This document shows, piece after piece, positions 46,711 through 55,057 of a DNA stretch of 64,000 bases (position 1 is the first letter of the stretch; the number at the start of each line of letters is the position of its first letter). The DNA is from a virus. Position numbers and translations under genes: made by a program. The stretch spans positions 1 to 64,000 of the IMG/VR virus record IMGVR_UViG_3300037189_004920; one strand, given 5' to 3'. The notes under the pieces were generated by a model that saw nothing but the letters and a program-made list of their open reading frames with translations, was not told where the DNA came from and did not search any database.

Positions 46711-46926
46711 GTGAGTAAAGAAGACGTTATCGTCATGGAAGGAGAAGTCATTGAAGTTCTCCCCAACGCAACATTCAAAGTAGTACTTGATAATAAAGTG
46801 GCAATTAACGCATACACTTCAGGAAGAATGCGTCAAAATAAAATACAGGTTCTGTTAGGCGACAGAGTTCAAATTGAACTAAGCCCGTATGATCTCAGTA
46901 AAGGTCGTGTAAGTCGAAGACTTTAA
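46711..46926 (+). CDS. infA: Translation initiation factor IF-1
   Basis: A 71-residue protein with the full IF-1 OB-fold sequence: MSKEDVIVMEGEVIEVLPNA, then FKVVLDNKVAINAYTSGRMR, QNKIQVLLGDRVQIELSPYD and LSKGRVSRRL. It matches the bacterial IF-1 pattern (LPNxxFxVxLxN...GxMRxxxIxxLxGDxVxxELxPYDLxKGR) across its whole length. IF-1 binds the ribosomal A site and helps choose the start codon. It has a GTG start, 1 bp after the preceding stop. Its TAA overlaps the stop of a leftward gene. Phage IF-1 is rare. Confidence 0.95.
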   Translation: MSKEDVIVMEGEVIEVLPNATFKVVLDNKVAINAYTSGRMRQNKIQVLLGDRVQIELSPYDLSKGRVSRRL

Positions 46927-47201
46927 TCCCAAGAAAGTTTAACATCAGGAGTGTTGGCTGAAAGCCATTCACCCATATCCCTGCATGTCTTGTGAAACTC
47001 ATCACGTTTAATACTCACAGCGGCAGGATTGGGCCTACCACCATCTCTAGGATCTAATAGCAAGTCCAACTGCTCAGCAGAAATCAACATGGTGTTGTAT
47101 ATTTTCCTACCACTAGATTGAGCAAACTCATCAACACTGTCTAGAGCCTGCTCAATCTGTAGCTTGTGCTGTAAAAACTTAGGGTTTTTACTTAATTTCA
47201 T
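46923..47201 (-). CDS. Hypothetical protein downstream of HNH endonuclease
   Basis: From ATG 47201, 92 residues, helical in the first half (KFLQHKLQIEQALDSVDEFA) with a DPRDGGRPNPAAVSIKRDEF linker. Not recognised. It overlaps the HNH stop in an ATGA, so the two are probably coupled, and its stop overlaps the IF-1 stop. Confidence 0.66.
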   Translation of the reverse strand: MKLSKNPKFLQHKLQIEQALDSVDEFAQSSGRKIYNTMLISAEQLDLLLDPRDGGRPNPAAVSIKRDEFHKTCRDMGEWLSANTPDVKLSWD

Positions 47202-47710
47202 AACAAATATTGTTCCCAACTTGGATGAGCAAGATAGAAAGGCATCTTCTTGCGCTTTTCAACCAGTTCCCAATAGCTTGGTTTATATGGTTGACGCTTA
47301 GGTTTAATGCGTTTATCGTTGCCTTTGTTGGCATTACATTTTGAACAAGCACACGTAGCATTTTCCCACACGCTTTTACCGCCGTGTGATGTTGGCAACA
47401 CATGGTCTAAGGTTGCTGTTTTCTTGTTGACTTGTGCGCCGCAGTACTGGCATTTAAAATCATCGCGGAGAAAAACATTCTGCTTGCTGTAACGAACATA
47501 CGATTTTGCCTTTTGATAATCCCTTAACACCATAACGGCAGGAATCTTGGTTTCCCAAGACGAGCTACGCACCACTCGGTCTTCGTGCCATTCCAAAGGA
47601 ACAGCCTTGTCCAAAACGAGATAAGTGATAGCGTCCTGCCAAGATATAGTACTCAAAGGGAGTACACTAACTGGTTGGCAGTCTGCATTTAGGATTAGAC
47701 ATTCTGACAT
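47198..47710 (-). CDS. HNH endonuclease
   Basis: From ATG 47710, 170 residues. The ββα-metal core is clear: FKCQYCGAQ (C87, C90), LDHVLPTSHGGKSVWENAT (D102, H103) and CSKCNANKGN (C122, C125) with the catalytic His/Asn. The N-terminal 80 residues (LNADCQPVSVLPLSTISWQD, then VPLEWHEDRVVRS) resemble a family of phage HNH proteins found across T4-like aquatic phages. Homing or host-DNA degradation are both possible. A late GTAAATAT box at 47730-47737 precedes it. Confidence 0.9.
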   Translation of the reverse strand: MSECLILNADCQPVSVLPLSTISWQDAITYLVLDKAVPLEWHEDRVVRSSSWETKIPAVMVLRDYQKAKSYVRYSKQNVFLRDDFKCQYCGAQVNKKTATLDHVLPTSHGGKSVWENATCACSKCNANKGNDKRIKPKRQPYKPSYWELVEKRKKMPFYLAHPSWEQYLL

Positions 47711-47729
47711 TAAAACCTCACTTAAAACA

Positions 47730-47737
47730 ATATTTAC
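47730..47737 (-). promoter_or_regulatory. Late-type box GTAAATAT for HNH gene
   Basis: It lies on the minus strand 19 bp before the ATG at 47710. A TATAAT hexamer on the same strand (47744-47749) has only a weak -35 partner. Confidence 0.5.
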
Positions 47738-47804
47738 CTTGAGATTATAGCACGAAACTGCCAAAAGAGCAAGGTACAACATACTTAAACGAATAATTAA
47801 TTTT

Positions 47805-48224
47805 ATGAAAAAACTATTTTGGAAACTACTTGGATTTATAAGTTTGGGCTTGGCCTATATTGGGGTTATTACCCCTGGAATGCCATATTCTATCTTTGTT
47901 GTATTCGCAGCCTATTGTTTTGCCAAAGGTTCACCAAAAATGCATGCCTGGCTGTACAATCACAAGTTGTTTGGGCCGTTCCTAACCAATTGGGGTGAAA
48001 AGCGTGTGTTCCCAACTAAAATGAAATACTTTATGTTGGTCATGATGACCAGTAGTTTGATCATCATGTATTTTACAGGAGTAAAACCAATTGGAATTAT
48101 TAGTACTGCAATTTTTATGGGGCTTGTTGCTATTTGGGCTTGGAGGTTTCCTGGCTCTGTTGCCCATTATGATCAGCGCATCGCTAAAGGCAAAAAAGTA
48201 GGTTGGTTTAATAACAACTTTTGA
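47805..48224 (+). CDS. DUF454 (YbaN-like) membrane protein
   Basis: A 139-residue protein. LGLAYIGVITPGMPYSIFVV, the FAKGSPKMHAWLYNHKLFGP motif, and the later helices YFMLVMMTSSLIIMYF and ISTAIFMGLVAIWAW match the DUF454 family of bacterial inner-membrane proteins, including the LPGLPTTPF-like turn here written TPGMPYSIF. About three transmembrane helices are predicted. The role is unknown; the gene is host-like and unusual in phage. Confidence 0.86.
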   Translation: MKKLFWKLLGFISLGLAYIGVITPGMPYSIFVVFAAYCFAKGSPKMHAWLYNHKLFGPFLTNWGEKRVFPTKMKYFMLVMMTSSLIIMYFTGVKPIGIISTAIFMGLVAIWAWRFPGSVAHYDQRIAKGKKVGWFNNNF

Positions 48225-48225
48225 A

Positions 48226-48233
48226 TATAAATA
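48226..48233 (+). promoter_or_regulatory. Late promoter TATAAATA
   Basis: Perfect octamer, 26 bp before the ATG at 48260. Confidence 0.75.
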
Positions 48234-48259
48234 AATTTATAATTTCAAAGGAGCCACAG

Positions 48260-48643
48260 ATGGCAGATTTATATTCAACATTAGGTACTAACGCTAAGAA
48301 AACATTCGATAGCACACAGTTTGGTACTCGTGATTTAGTATTTTTACAGATTGATGCACAGCAAGATATTGAAACTAACTACACAGCATCAAACAGCGTT
48401 TTTACTGAATTAATCCAATGTCTACAACAAAGAGTTGAGATTTACGGCGTTGGCATTCCAGACGGACAAGAAGTCACTGTTGTAGTCAGCAGACAATCTG
48501 TCCCATTCACTGACAATGAAGAAGCAGATGCAGGCGGTAATGTCAGCGTTTTACAAGACATGATCAATGCAAGTGCTACATTTAGTGGTGTTAATGTGTT
48601 CCACGGTAAGATGAACGGTTGGTCAATCCAAAACGATTGCTAA
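48260..48643 (+). CDS. Conserved hypothetical late protein
   Basis: From ATG 48260 (AAAGGAG 8 bp upstream), 127 residues (MADLYSTLGTNAKKTFDSTQ, VEIYGVGIPDGQEVTVVVSR), predicted mainly alpha/beta, ending in GWSIQNDC. It resembles small proteins of unknown role I recall from aquatic T4-like phages. It stands alone between a late promoter and a terminator, which suggests high expression. Confidence 0.7.
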   Translation: MADLYSTLGTNAKKTFDSTQFGTRDLVFLQIDAQQDIETNYTASNSVFTELIQCLQQRVEIYGVGIPDGQEVTVVVSRQSVPFTDNEEADAGGNVSVLQDMINASATFSGVNVFHGKMNGWSIQNDC

Positions 48644-48658
48644 TCTAATCTAGCAAAC

Positions 48659-48688
48659 AAAGCCCAGATTAAGCCCTGGGCTTTTTTT
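48659..48688 (+). terminator. Rho-independent terminator
   Basis: AAAGCCCAG pairs with CTGGGCTTT around a 7-8-nt loop, then T. It closes the gene at 48260. Confidence 0.88.
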
Positions 48689-48694
48689 ACGGCT

Positions 48695-48702
48695 GTAAAT
48701 AC
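48695..48702 (+). promoter_or_regulatory. Late-type box GTAAATAC
   Basis: Four bp before the ATG at 48707; very short leader. Confidence 0.5.
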
Positions 48703-48706
48703 CTGT

Positions 48707-49366
48707 ATGAAAATTAGACGAAATAGTGAGCGTGGCTATATTCCTCACAGCAGACTAGGCGAAGATAACTTTGAAAGCTATCGTAGTTTTAGTTTTGAAG
48801 GCTACCAAGATCCCAAGTACGATTGCTGGGGTCCTATTAGAACAATTAACGATGATAGAGCACAACCTGGATTTATTACCAGCCATCACGAACATGTGGG
48901 TTTAGATATTCTAAGTTATGTAGTACGAGGTCAGGTGCATCATAAGGATAACTTGGGCAACGAACTTCAAGCACAAGAAGGACAAGTACAATGGATGAGT
49001 TGTGGTACAGGCATTTGGCACACAGAAGGAAACACTAGTGACAAGCCTAACCGTTACTTACAAATATGGATCATGCCCAATAAGATTGCTCCAGTGTGGC
49101 AACCTAAATATGAATTAATAACTCGACCAGCTGGGTTTGCCAAGTTGCCTTTACAGTTACAAAACACAGAGCTAGAAGTGTGGGCTGGCAACTTAGATTG
49201 TTACATGGATATTGTTAACAGTTATCTATTGGTATTAGAAGGAAGCATTCGTGTAGGAGATACTATACTTACAGAAGGAGATAGTATTGATACAGAAGGC
49301 GACTATGTTACTGTGGAGCCAATAGGAACACCACACCTACTACTGTTTGAACTACACTACAATTAA
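48707..49366 (+). CDS. Pirin-family protein (YhaK-like)
   Basis: A 219-residue bicupin-type protein. [20 protein letters not shown] supplies H61 and H63, and [13 protein letters not shown] supplies H105 and E107: the four-ligand metal site of pirin, with the same relative spacing. [20 protein letters not shown] lies between. The C-terminal half has a second beta region. Pirins are metal-binding proteins, some with quercetinase activity. The phage substrate is unknown. The stop overlaps the ALAS stop, TTAA. Confidence 0.88.
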   Translation: MKIRRNSERGYIPHSRLGEDNFESYRSFSFEGYQDPKYDCWGPIRTINDDRAQPGFITSHHEHVGLDILSYVVRGQVHHKDNLGNELQAQEGQVQWMSCGTGIWHTEGNTSDKPNRYLQIWIMPNKIAPVWQPKYELITRPAGFAKLPLQLQNTELEVWAGNLDCYMDIVNSYLLVLEGSIRVGDTILTEGDSIDTEGDYVTVEPIGTPHLLLFELHYN

Positions 49367-50553
49367 AACATTGTTTTAAGAGCTTTAACCAAATCCTCAA
49401 TCATTCCATCATCGTGAAACGGAGTAGGCGCAAAACGTAAACGCTCTGTCCCCACAGCCACAGTAGGATAGTTGATTGGCTGCACATATATGTTGTGCTC
49501 GTTTAGTAATGCATCACTCATGGCTTTACACTTCTTAGCATCTCCCACTAGCACAGGAACAATATGTTCTGTAGCACAACTCATAACTTCAATACCAGCA
49601 ACACCTAAACGATGTTTTAGTTTACGAGCACGTTCTTGATGCTTCTCACGTATCTCATTGTGATCTTTAAGATACTTAACAGCCGCTAGAGCGCCTGCAC
49701 AACTAACTGGGCTCATACTGGTAGTAAAGATAAAGCCAGCTGCCACACTACGAATCGCATCACACACTACGGAGTCGGCAGCAATATAGCCGCCCTGTAC
49801 TCCAAATGCCTTGCCCAGTGTACCATTTATGATATCTATTTCAGATTCTAGTCCAAGCTCTTCAACTTTGCCACCGCCATGTTGTCCATATAAACCAACA
49901 GCGTGAACTTCATCAATATAGGTAATGGCTTTGTATTTTTTAGCAAGGCGGCATATTTCTTTAATGGGACTAACATCGCCATCCATGCTGTAGACACTTT
50001 CAAAAGCAATGCATGGTGTATTTCCTTGTGCAAAACTAATTTTAAGTTTCTGTTCTAAATCTTCTAAGTCGTTGTGTTTGAATACAACTTTCTTGGCTCG
50101 ACTATGACTCATGCCCACAATCATACTGTTGTGGTTATTTTCATCACTGATATATTCTATGTTGGGTATAATTTTAGCAAGAGCAATAAACGTCCATTCA
50201 TTAGCAACATAGGCACTACTGAAAAGCAGTGCTTTGGGTTTCTTATGTAACTGAGCAAGTTCGTATTCAAGGGCCACGTGATAGTGACTGGTCCCGCCAA
50301 TATTGCGGGTGCCGCCTGATCCTGCCCCAGTATGATCTAAGGCGGTGTGCATGGCATCTAGCACAACTTTGTGCTGTCCCATGCCCAAATAATCATTTGA
50401 ACACCAATTAACTATGTTTTTAATGTTGTAAGGCCCGTACCAAATGGCTGTGGGGAATTTGCCCGCCTCACGCACAATGTCATTAAACACGCGGTATTTG
50501 CCCGTTTCTTTTAGGCTTTCTATCAGGTCTTGAAAAGGTTGCTTGTTAATCAT
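49363..50553 (-). CDS. hemA: 5-Aminolevulinate synthase (ALAS, Shemin pathway)
   Basis: It condenses glycine with succinyl-CoA to 5-aminolevulinate, the first precursor of haem and other tetrapyrroles. The 396-residue protein is complete and matches ALAS rather than other alpha-oxoamine synthases throughout: [72 protein letters not shown], and the PLP lysine in [16 protein letters not shown] (K248), with R21 also present. It is leftward, divergent from a tail gene, with a TTAAATAA box at 50560-50567 touching the ATG. No other haem gene is in the window. Confidence 0.97.
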   Translation of the reverse strand: MINKQPFQDLIESLKETGKYRVFNDIVREAGKFPTAIWYGPYNIKNIVNWCSNDYLGMGQHKVVLDAMHTALDHTGAGSGGTRNIGGTSHYHVALEYELAQLHKKPKALLFSSAYVANEWTFIALAKIIPNIEYISDENNHNSMIVGMSHSRAKKVVFKHNDLEDLEQKLKISFAQGNTPCIAFESVYSMDGDVSPIKEICRLAKKYKAITYIDEVHAVGLYGQHGGGKVEELGLESEIDIINGTLGKAFGVQGGYIAADSVVCDAIRSVAAGFIFTTSMSPVSCAGALAAVKYLKDHNEIREKHQERARKLKHRLGVAGIEVMSCATEHIVPVLVGDAKKCKAMSDALLNEHNIYVQPINYPTVAVGTERLRFAPTPFHDDGMIEDLVKALKTMF

Positions 50554-50559
50554 ATAGCC

Positions 50560-50567
50560 TTATTTAA
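50560..50567 (-). promoter_or_regulatory. Late-type box TTAAATAA for ALAS
   Basis: It lies 6 bp upstream of the ALAS ATG on the minus strand and 1 bp from CTAAATAT on the other strand. Confidence 0.55.
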
Positions 50568-50568
50568 A

Positions 50569-50576
50569 CTAAATAT
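50569..50576 (+). promoter_or_regulatory. Late-type box CTAAATAT for the rightward tail gene
   Basis: It lies 18 bp before the ATG at 50595, back to back with the ALAS box. Confidence 0.6.
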
Positions 50577-50594
50577 TGATAGAGGGCGACTAAA

Positions 50595-50867
50595 ATGAGC
50601 AGACAACTAATCAATTTGGGCAATGAAAACGCTGGCAATGGCGACCCATTACGCATTGCCTTTGAAAAGGTCAATGACAACTTTACTGAGGTATATGCGT
50701 TGTTAGGAGGCCCAGCAACTGATTTACAAGAACTAGCACAAGATTACGCGGCAGAAATGCTGACTACAGTAACACATAATGGTATCATTACCTCATATAA
50801 TAATTCTACAAATAAATTGACTTTAACAGTAGTGATTGATGGCGGCACTGCTTCAACAGTGTTTTAA
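50595..50867 (+). CDS. Small tail-fibre-associated protein
   Basis: A 90-residue protein starting SRQLINLGNENAGNGDPLRI followed by AFEKVNDNFTEVYALLGG, a module very common at the start of fibre or baseplate-attached proteins in aquatic T4-like phages (QLINxGxxxNDGTGDPLRxAFxKxNxNFxElY). Here it is a stand-alone protein with a short beta-rich end. It is 12 bp before the 1,314-residue fibre gene, so it may serve as adaptor. Confidence 0.8.
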   Translation: MSRQLINLGNENAGNGDPLRIAFEKVNDNFTEVYALLGGPATDLQELAQDYAAEMLTTVTHNGIITSYNNSTNKLTLTVVIDGGTASTVF

Positions 50868-50879
50868 GGATAAAAGAAT

Positions 50880-53800
50880 ATGGCAACGCAGATTAAATTA
50901 AGAAGGGACACGTATCAGAATTGGTTTGATAATAATCCAGTTCTAGGACTAGCTGAACCTGGCTATGATACCACTAACAAAAAACTAAAAATTGGTGATG
51001 GAGTCACTACTTGGCGCCTACTTCCTTATTTTGATGATAAGGAAACGGATCTTAGTGCAGTTGCACAAAATATTGTCCCAAGTGTAGACAGCAACGGTAC
51101 TACAGGGTATACACTAGGAAGTCCAAGTTTTAAATGGAAAGAATTATTTGTATCTAATGGATCAATTTATATTGGTGATGTTAAACTATCTAACGTTGCT
51201 GGTAAACTTGTTGCTACAAAGGTTGTTAATCCTGGAGAAGATGACGAAGCTGAAGATCCTGATGATTCAGATGCAGCTAGCGAAATTGGTAACGGCGGGG
51301 GAATACAATTACCTTCACAAAGTGGACAAGAAGGAAAATTTTTAACAACAGATGGTGATGAATTAAGTTGGGCCACAGTAACTGGCGGCGATGCTGACTT
51401 AGGGTCGTTTACTATCGAAAGTAACATACTAAGTGTAAACTCTGGCACAGATATCTACATCGAAACATACGAAACTGATGGTGACGGTGAAAGCAGATTG
51501 ATATTAAAGCCACAAGAGGATGACGATGGTGACAACCCAACTCGAATAGAAGGTTCATACGGTGTAGGCATTTGGGCCAATACTACCGGCACAGCGAAGA
51601 AATGGTTGTTTGGCTCAGATGGTGATCTAAAACTACCAGCAGGTGGAGACATTGTTGACAGCAGTGGCAACTCAGTATTAGGTGGAGGCGGTGGCGGTGC
51701 TGTTGTAGATCGTGCGGTTAGTTTTCCCAACGGTGAAGCTGGCGACACAGAGGGTACCTTGGCCAACGACAATGGTGTATTGTATTTCTGTACAGCAGAC
51801 TATGTTGATTTCAATCAATATATTGACACACCATTCAGCCTAGAAACCAACCAAGATTTTCTAGTTGGGCAAACAGGCAACTTACTAAATGTAGCAACTA
51901 TATCGCGAGAATCTAACGCTTTTGTTTTATTCATACTAGAGAACGGTGGTACTACTGCCAGCGACTGGTCTATCACAATGACTGACGGCGACTTTGGCGG
52001 AGCACAGACCTGTACTGCTGTAGGATTTAATGTCGATGACGATATTAACTTTTTATGGACACACCGCAATGACGATCCAAACAGTATCCCAGAAGGTTCT
52101 ACGTTTACTGTAACATATACAGGCACATTAAATCGCCCAGCAATTTGGGAAAGAATTAGTGGCGGTGGCAATCTTATTGAATACTATGACGAAGTATTAG
52201 ATTATACCAGTTCAGTTGAACTGACAGGAGATTTTAGAGTAGATGTAGATGATGCTCATTTAGAAGTAGACGGAGACGGATATTGGTCGTTGGGTAGTAA
52301 TAACTACGACACTAAAATATTCTCAACGAGCCGCACAGGGCCTGATCCAGTGGATATCACCATCCGAGCCAACGACAATGATTGGGTTTTTAAAAGTGAT
52401 GGTGGCTTGGCATTCCCAGATGGCACACTACAGACCACAGCCTATACTGGACAGTCGGGCGGCGTTACTAGCAGACGATTTGTTGCTGTAAGTAGAGATG
52501 GTAAAGTCTACGGTTCCACAGACGGTGAGAACTGGACATCATATGTCAGCCCAATAACTAACATTAGTGAGGTTGCTGTTGGCCCTAATCGAATTGTTTA
52601 TGTTGCGGCCAATAGCAATGACCTTGAAAGCCGATCACTATGGTATGCTACCGCTTATAACTCTACTCCTACAGAAGTGGCACCTCCTGAAAATGTACTA
52701 GAATATTACGAGAGAGTATACTATTTCAGCAGTATCGAAAAATATGTAGCAGTGGGATATGTTGCCGAAGGCAATGACTTTCCAATATTACTACACAGCA
52801 GTGATGGTATTACTTGGACTCGTTCATATGTCTCTGAGGAATTGATAACAGAACTTGGCGTTAGCGGCAGTGTGAGGTTCGAAGATATCGCAGAAAATGA
52901 TCTAGGATTTTTCGTTGTTTCAGATGATAGTGACCTAGGTGGATTCTTCCTTGAAAACATCACAGATCCGTTAGACAGCACAACCCATGTTGATCAGACA
53001 ACCGATTTTGATCACGTAGTTTGGGTAGAAACTGCCAACAGCAATCTCGGAGGCTGGCACGCTTTTGAAAGTGCTGAAGAATGGTATCACAATCCAAATC
53101 CTGATCCTCGTCAGGGAACATTTGCGAATTTTGCTCTTGAAGATGACATAGATGATATCACTGAGTCACAATTAGGTGTCAGCGTGGACATTAGAGAAAC
53201 GGCAGTGGGTGTACACAACGGTGTAACAACTCTTGTATTGTCCACACAAAGAGGACACATCCTGTACTGGCCGGTATCAAATGCCTTGCCAACTGTGGTA
53301 ATTCCCGAACCCTACACATCTAGTATTAGTGACATTATTCGCGGAACAATTACAGAGATCGAATGGACTGGTGACTATGAGCCAGAAGAGAGCGGTGAAA
53401 AGATTGTTATCACAGGAGTGACCACTCAACAAGGCGAGCCAGGGACTACTAACCAAAGTTATAATGGTATCAAGTATATTAAGAATAACGGTGGCATTTA
53501 TGAACTCTATACAGACCAAGCATTAACTACGCCGTGGAACACTACCACATATTGGCCAGTTAATACCAATACTGGTACACTGACTTGGAGTCACGGTGCG
53601 GACATTGATGCCCTACACTATGACGATGGTGTGTTCTATATTGGCAACGATAATCACCAACTGTTTAGATCAACTACTGGTGGAGCAACTTGGACTCAAC
53701 TTGGTACAGATGAAGGTACGGCAGATTTTGAATATATTTCTTCCTATGGTACAGTAGTTGCTGACACTACCACAGTGGTCAGTCAGGACACAGCACCCAC

Positions 53801-54824
53801 AGCGGACAATGGCTCACTATGGTTTAACACAGCAGAAGGAAGACTCTACATCAAGTACAGCGATGCTTGGATTGATGCGGCTCCTCTAGTTCAACCGCCA
53901 CCAGACACTGACATTGATGTTAACTCAATTACATTTGCAGATGCTTCAGTATTAACTTCTGTGGCGGACCTAACTCCCAACAAGTTGGTTAACGGTGATA
54001 ATGAACTAGTGCTTGCCACAGATGGTACACTGACATTCCCTGGTGGCAATATCAGCGTAGGTAGCATTCAAGGACAAGAAGTCATTATAGGAAGTACTAA
54101 CGCTACTATAAATGTAATAGCACAGGGCGCAACTGGCGTGGCCAGTCTCGGATGGGCTGAAGACGGAATTGATAGTGTTATTGTTGGATCAAACGTTGCG
54201 GCTGTAACCGTTAACAGTCCAGGCAACAGTTCCCCAGGCACAGTTGAGATAACGACAGGTAATAGTGGTATTGGCACAAACATCTGGGAGTTTAGACCAG
54301 ATGGTACTACAAAGTTTCCTAACGGTGTTATCAGACCACCGTTAGGTGATAATACTACCACAATAGAGTCCGAAAACGGCCTAACTAGTCTTGAAGTTGC
54401 TAATGGTTCAGTTGTTATAACCGCACAAACTTCTACAGAAAATACCTGGACATTTGGCACCAATGGTAGTTTAACTTTCCCAGATAACACAGTACAGACT
54501 ACTGCTTATACTGGGTCAAATGTACAGGGTGAATACATATACGCATTTAACGGTACAAACACAGAATTAACTATTACTAACGTTAACTTCAACTTGTTAT
54601 TTTGTACAGTAGCAAACGCATACGCAGGATCAGCAACGCACACCGTAAACTTGCCTGCGGGAACTCCTGGACAACGATTAGTAGTTATAAACTCAACTAC
54701 ACTTTGTACTCTAGTAGTCTCAGGTGCTGGTGAGGGCGATTCCTCTGTCACTGTTAACAGCGGCCCAGCAGAATACATCTACACTACTAATGAGGGTTGG
54801 TTTGCGATGTACGGCACAGTATAA
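50880..54824 (+). CDS. Giant tail-fibre-type protein
   Basis: A 1,314-residue protein. The N-terminus TQIKLRRDTYQNWFDNNPVL then GLAEPGYDTTNKKLKIGDGV is the fibre-attachment module shared with 55058-59245. The protein is Thr/Asp/Gly-rich with repeated FPDGTLQTTAYTG and FPDNTVQTTAYTG units, and glycine-rich stretches. A central section (about 540-1000) has a beta-propeller-like texture with SRDGKVYGSTDGENWTSY and SSDGITWTRSYVS units. The C-terminus (about 1230-1314) is a separate compact beta domain, probably the tip. Confidence 0.86.
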   Translation: MATQIKLRRDTYQNWFDNNPVLGLAEPGYDTTNKKLKIGDGVTTWRLLPYFDDKETDLSAVAQNIVPSVDSNGTTGYTLGSPSFKWKELFVSNGSIYIGDVKLSNVAGKLVATKVVNPGEDDEAEDPDDSDAASEIGNGGGIQLPSQSGQEGKFLTTDGDELSWATVTGGDADLGSFTIESNILSVNSGTDIYIETYETDGDGESRLILKPQEDDDGDNPTRIEGSYGVGIWANTTGTAKKWLFGSDGDLKLPAGGDIVDSSGNSVLGGGGGGAVVDRAVSFPNGEAGDTEGTLANDNGVLYFCTADYVDFNQYIDTPFSLETNQDFLVGQTGNLLNVATISRESNAFVLFILENGGTTASDWSITMTDGDFGGAQTCTAVGFNVDDDINFLWTHRNDDPNSIPEGSTFTVTYTGTLNRPAIWERISGGGNLIEYYDEVLDYTSSVELTGDFRVDVDDAHLEVDGDGYWSLGSNNYDTKIFSTSRTGPDPVDITIRANDNDWVFKSDGGLAFPDGTLQTTAYTGQSGGVTSRRFVAVSRDGKVYGSTDGENWTSYVSPITNISEVAVGPNRIVYVAANSNDLESRSLWYATAYNSTPTEVAPPENVLEYYERVYYFSSIEKYVAVGYVAEGNDFPILLHSSDGITWTRSYVSEELITELGVSGSVRFEDIAENDLGFFVVSDDSDLGGFFLENITDPLDSTTHVDQTTDFDHVVWVETANSNLGGWHAFESAEEWYHNPNPDPRQGTFANFALEDDIDDITESQLGVSVDIRETAVGVHNGVTTLVLSTQRGHILYWPVSNALPTVVIPEPYTSSISDIIRGTITEIEWTGDYEPEESGEKIVITGVTTQQGEPGTTNQSYNGIKYIKNNGGIYELYTDQALTTPWNTTTYWPVNTNTGTLTWSHGADIDALHYDDGVFYIGNDNHQLFRSTTGGATWTQLGTDEGTADFEYISSYGTVVADTTTVVSQDTAPTADNGSLWFNTAEGRLYIKYSDAWIDAAPLVQPPPDTDIDVNSITFADASVLTSVADLTPNKLVNGDNELVLATDGTLTFPGGNISVGSIQGQEVIIGSTNATINVIAQGATGVASLGWAEDGIDSVIVGSNVAAVTVNSPGNSSPGTVEITTGNSGIGTNIWEFRPDGTTKFPNGVIRPPLGDNTTTIESENGLTSLEVANGSVVITAQTSTENTWTFGTNGSLTFPDNTVQTTAYTGSNVQGEYIYAFNGTNTELTITNVNFNLLFCTVANAYAGSATHTVNLPAGTPGQRLVVINSTTLCTLVVSGAGEGDSSVTVNSGPAEYIYTTNEGWFAMYGTV

Positions 54825-54829
54825 AACCG

Positions 54830-54837
54830 ATAAATAT
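54830..54837 (+). promoter_or_regulatory. Late-type box ATAAATAT
   Basis: It lies 15 bp before the ATG at 54853. Confidence 0.55.
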
Positions 54838-54852
54838 GAATAGGACACTTAA

Positions 54853-55056
54853 ATGGCAATAACATTTCCAACATCGCCCACAATAGGGCAAGAATACGTA
54901 GCAGATAACTCTGCCACTTATCAATGGACGGGCAGTCAGTGGAGCACACAAGTTCCTTGGCTAGCAGGTAGAGCACAATATGTAGCAGGCGGCGGGGTTG
55001 CCGACCAGACTTACAACGAAGATTTAGATAACACCCTTGGTGGAGGCGGAGCATAA
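54853..55056 (+). CDS. Small fibre-associated protein
   Basis: A 67-residue protein: MAITFPTSPTIGQEYVADNS, YQWTGSQWSTQ, ending in LGGGGA. The FPxSPxxGQxYxxxxxxYxWxGxxW pattern is the short fibre-base module that often begins larger tail proteins. It ends 1 bp before the next fibre gene and is probably an adaptor. Confidence 0.76.
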   Translation: MAITFPTSPTIGQEYVADNSATYQWTGSQWSTQVPWLAGRAQYVAGGGVADQTYNEDLDNTLGGGGA

Positions 55057-55057
55057 A

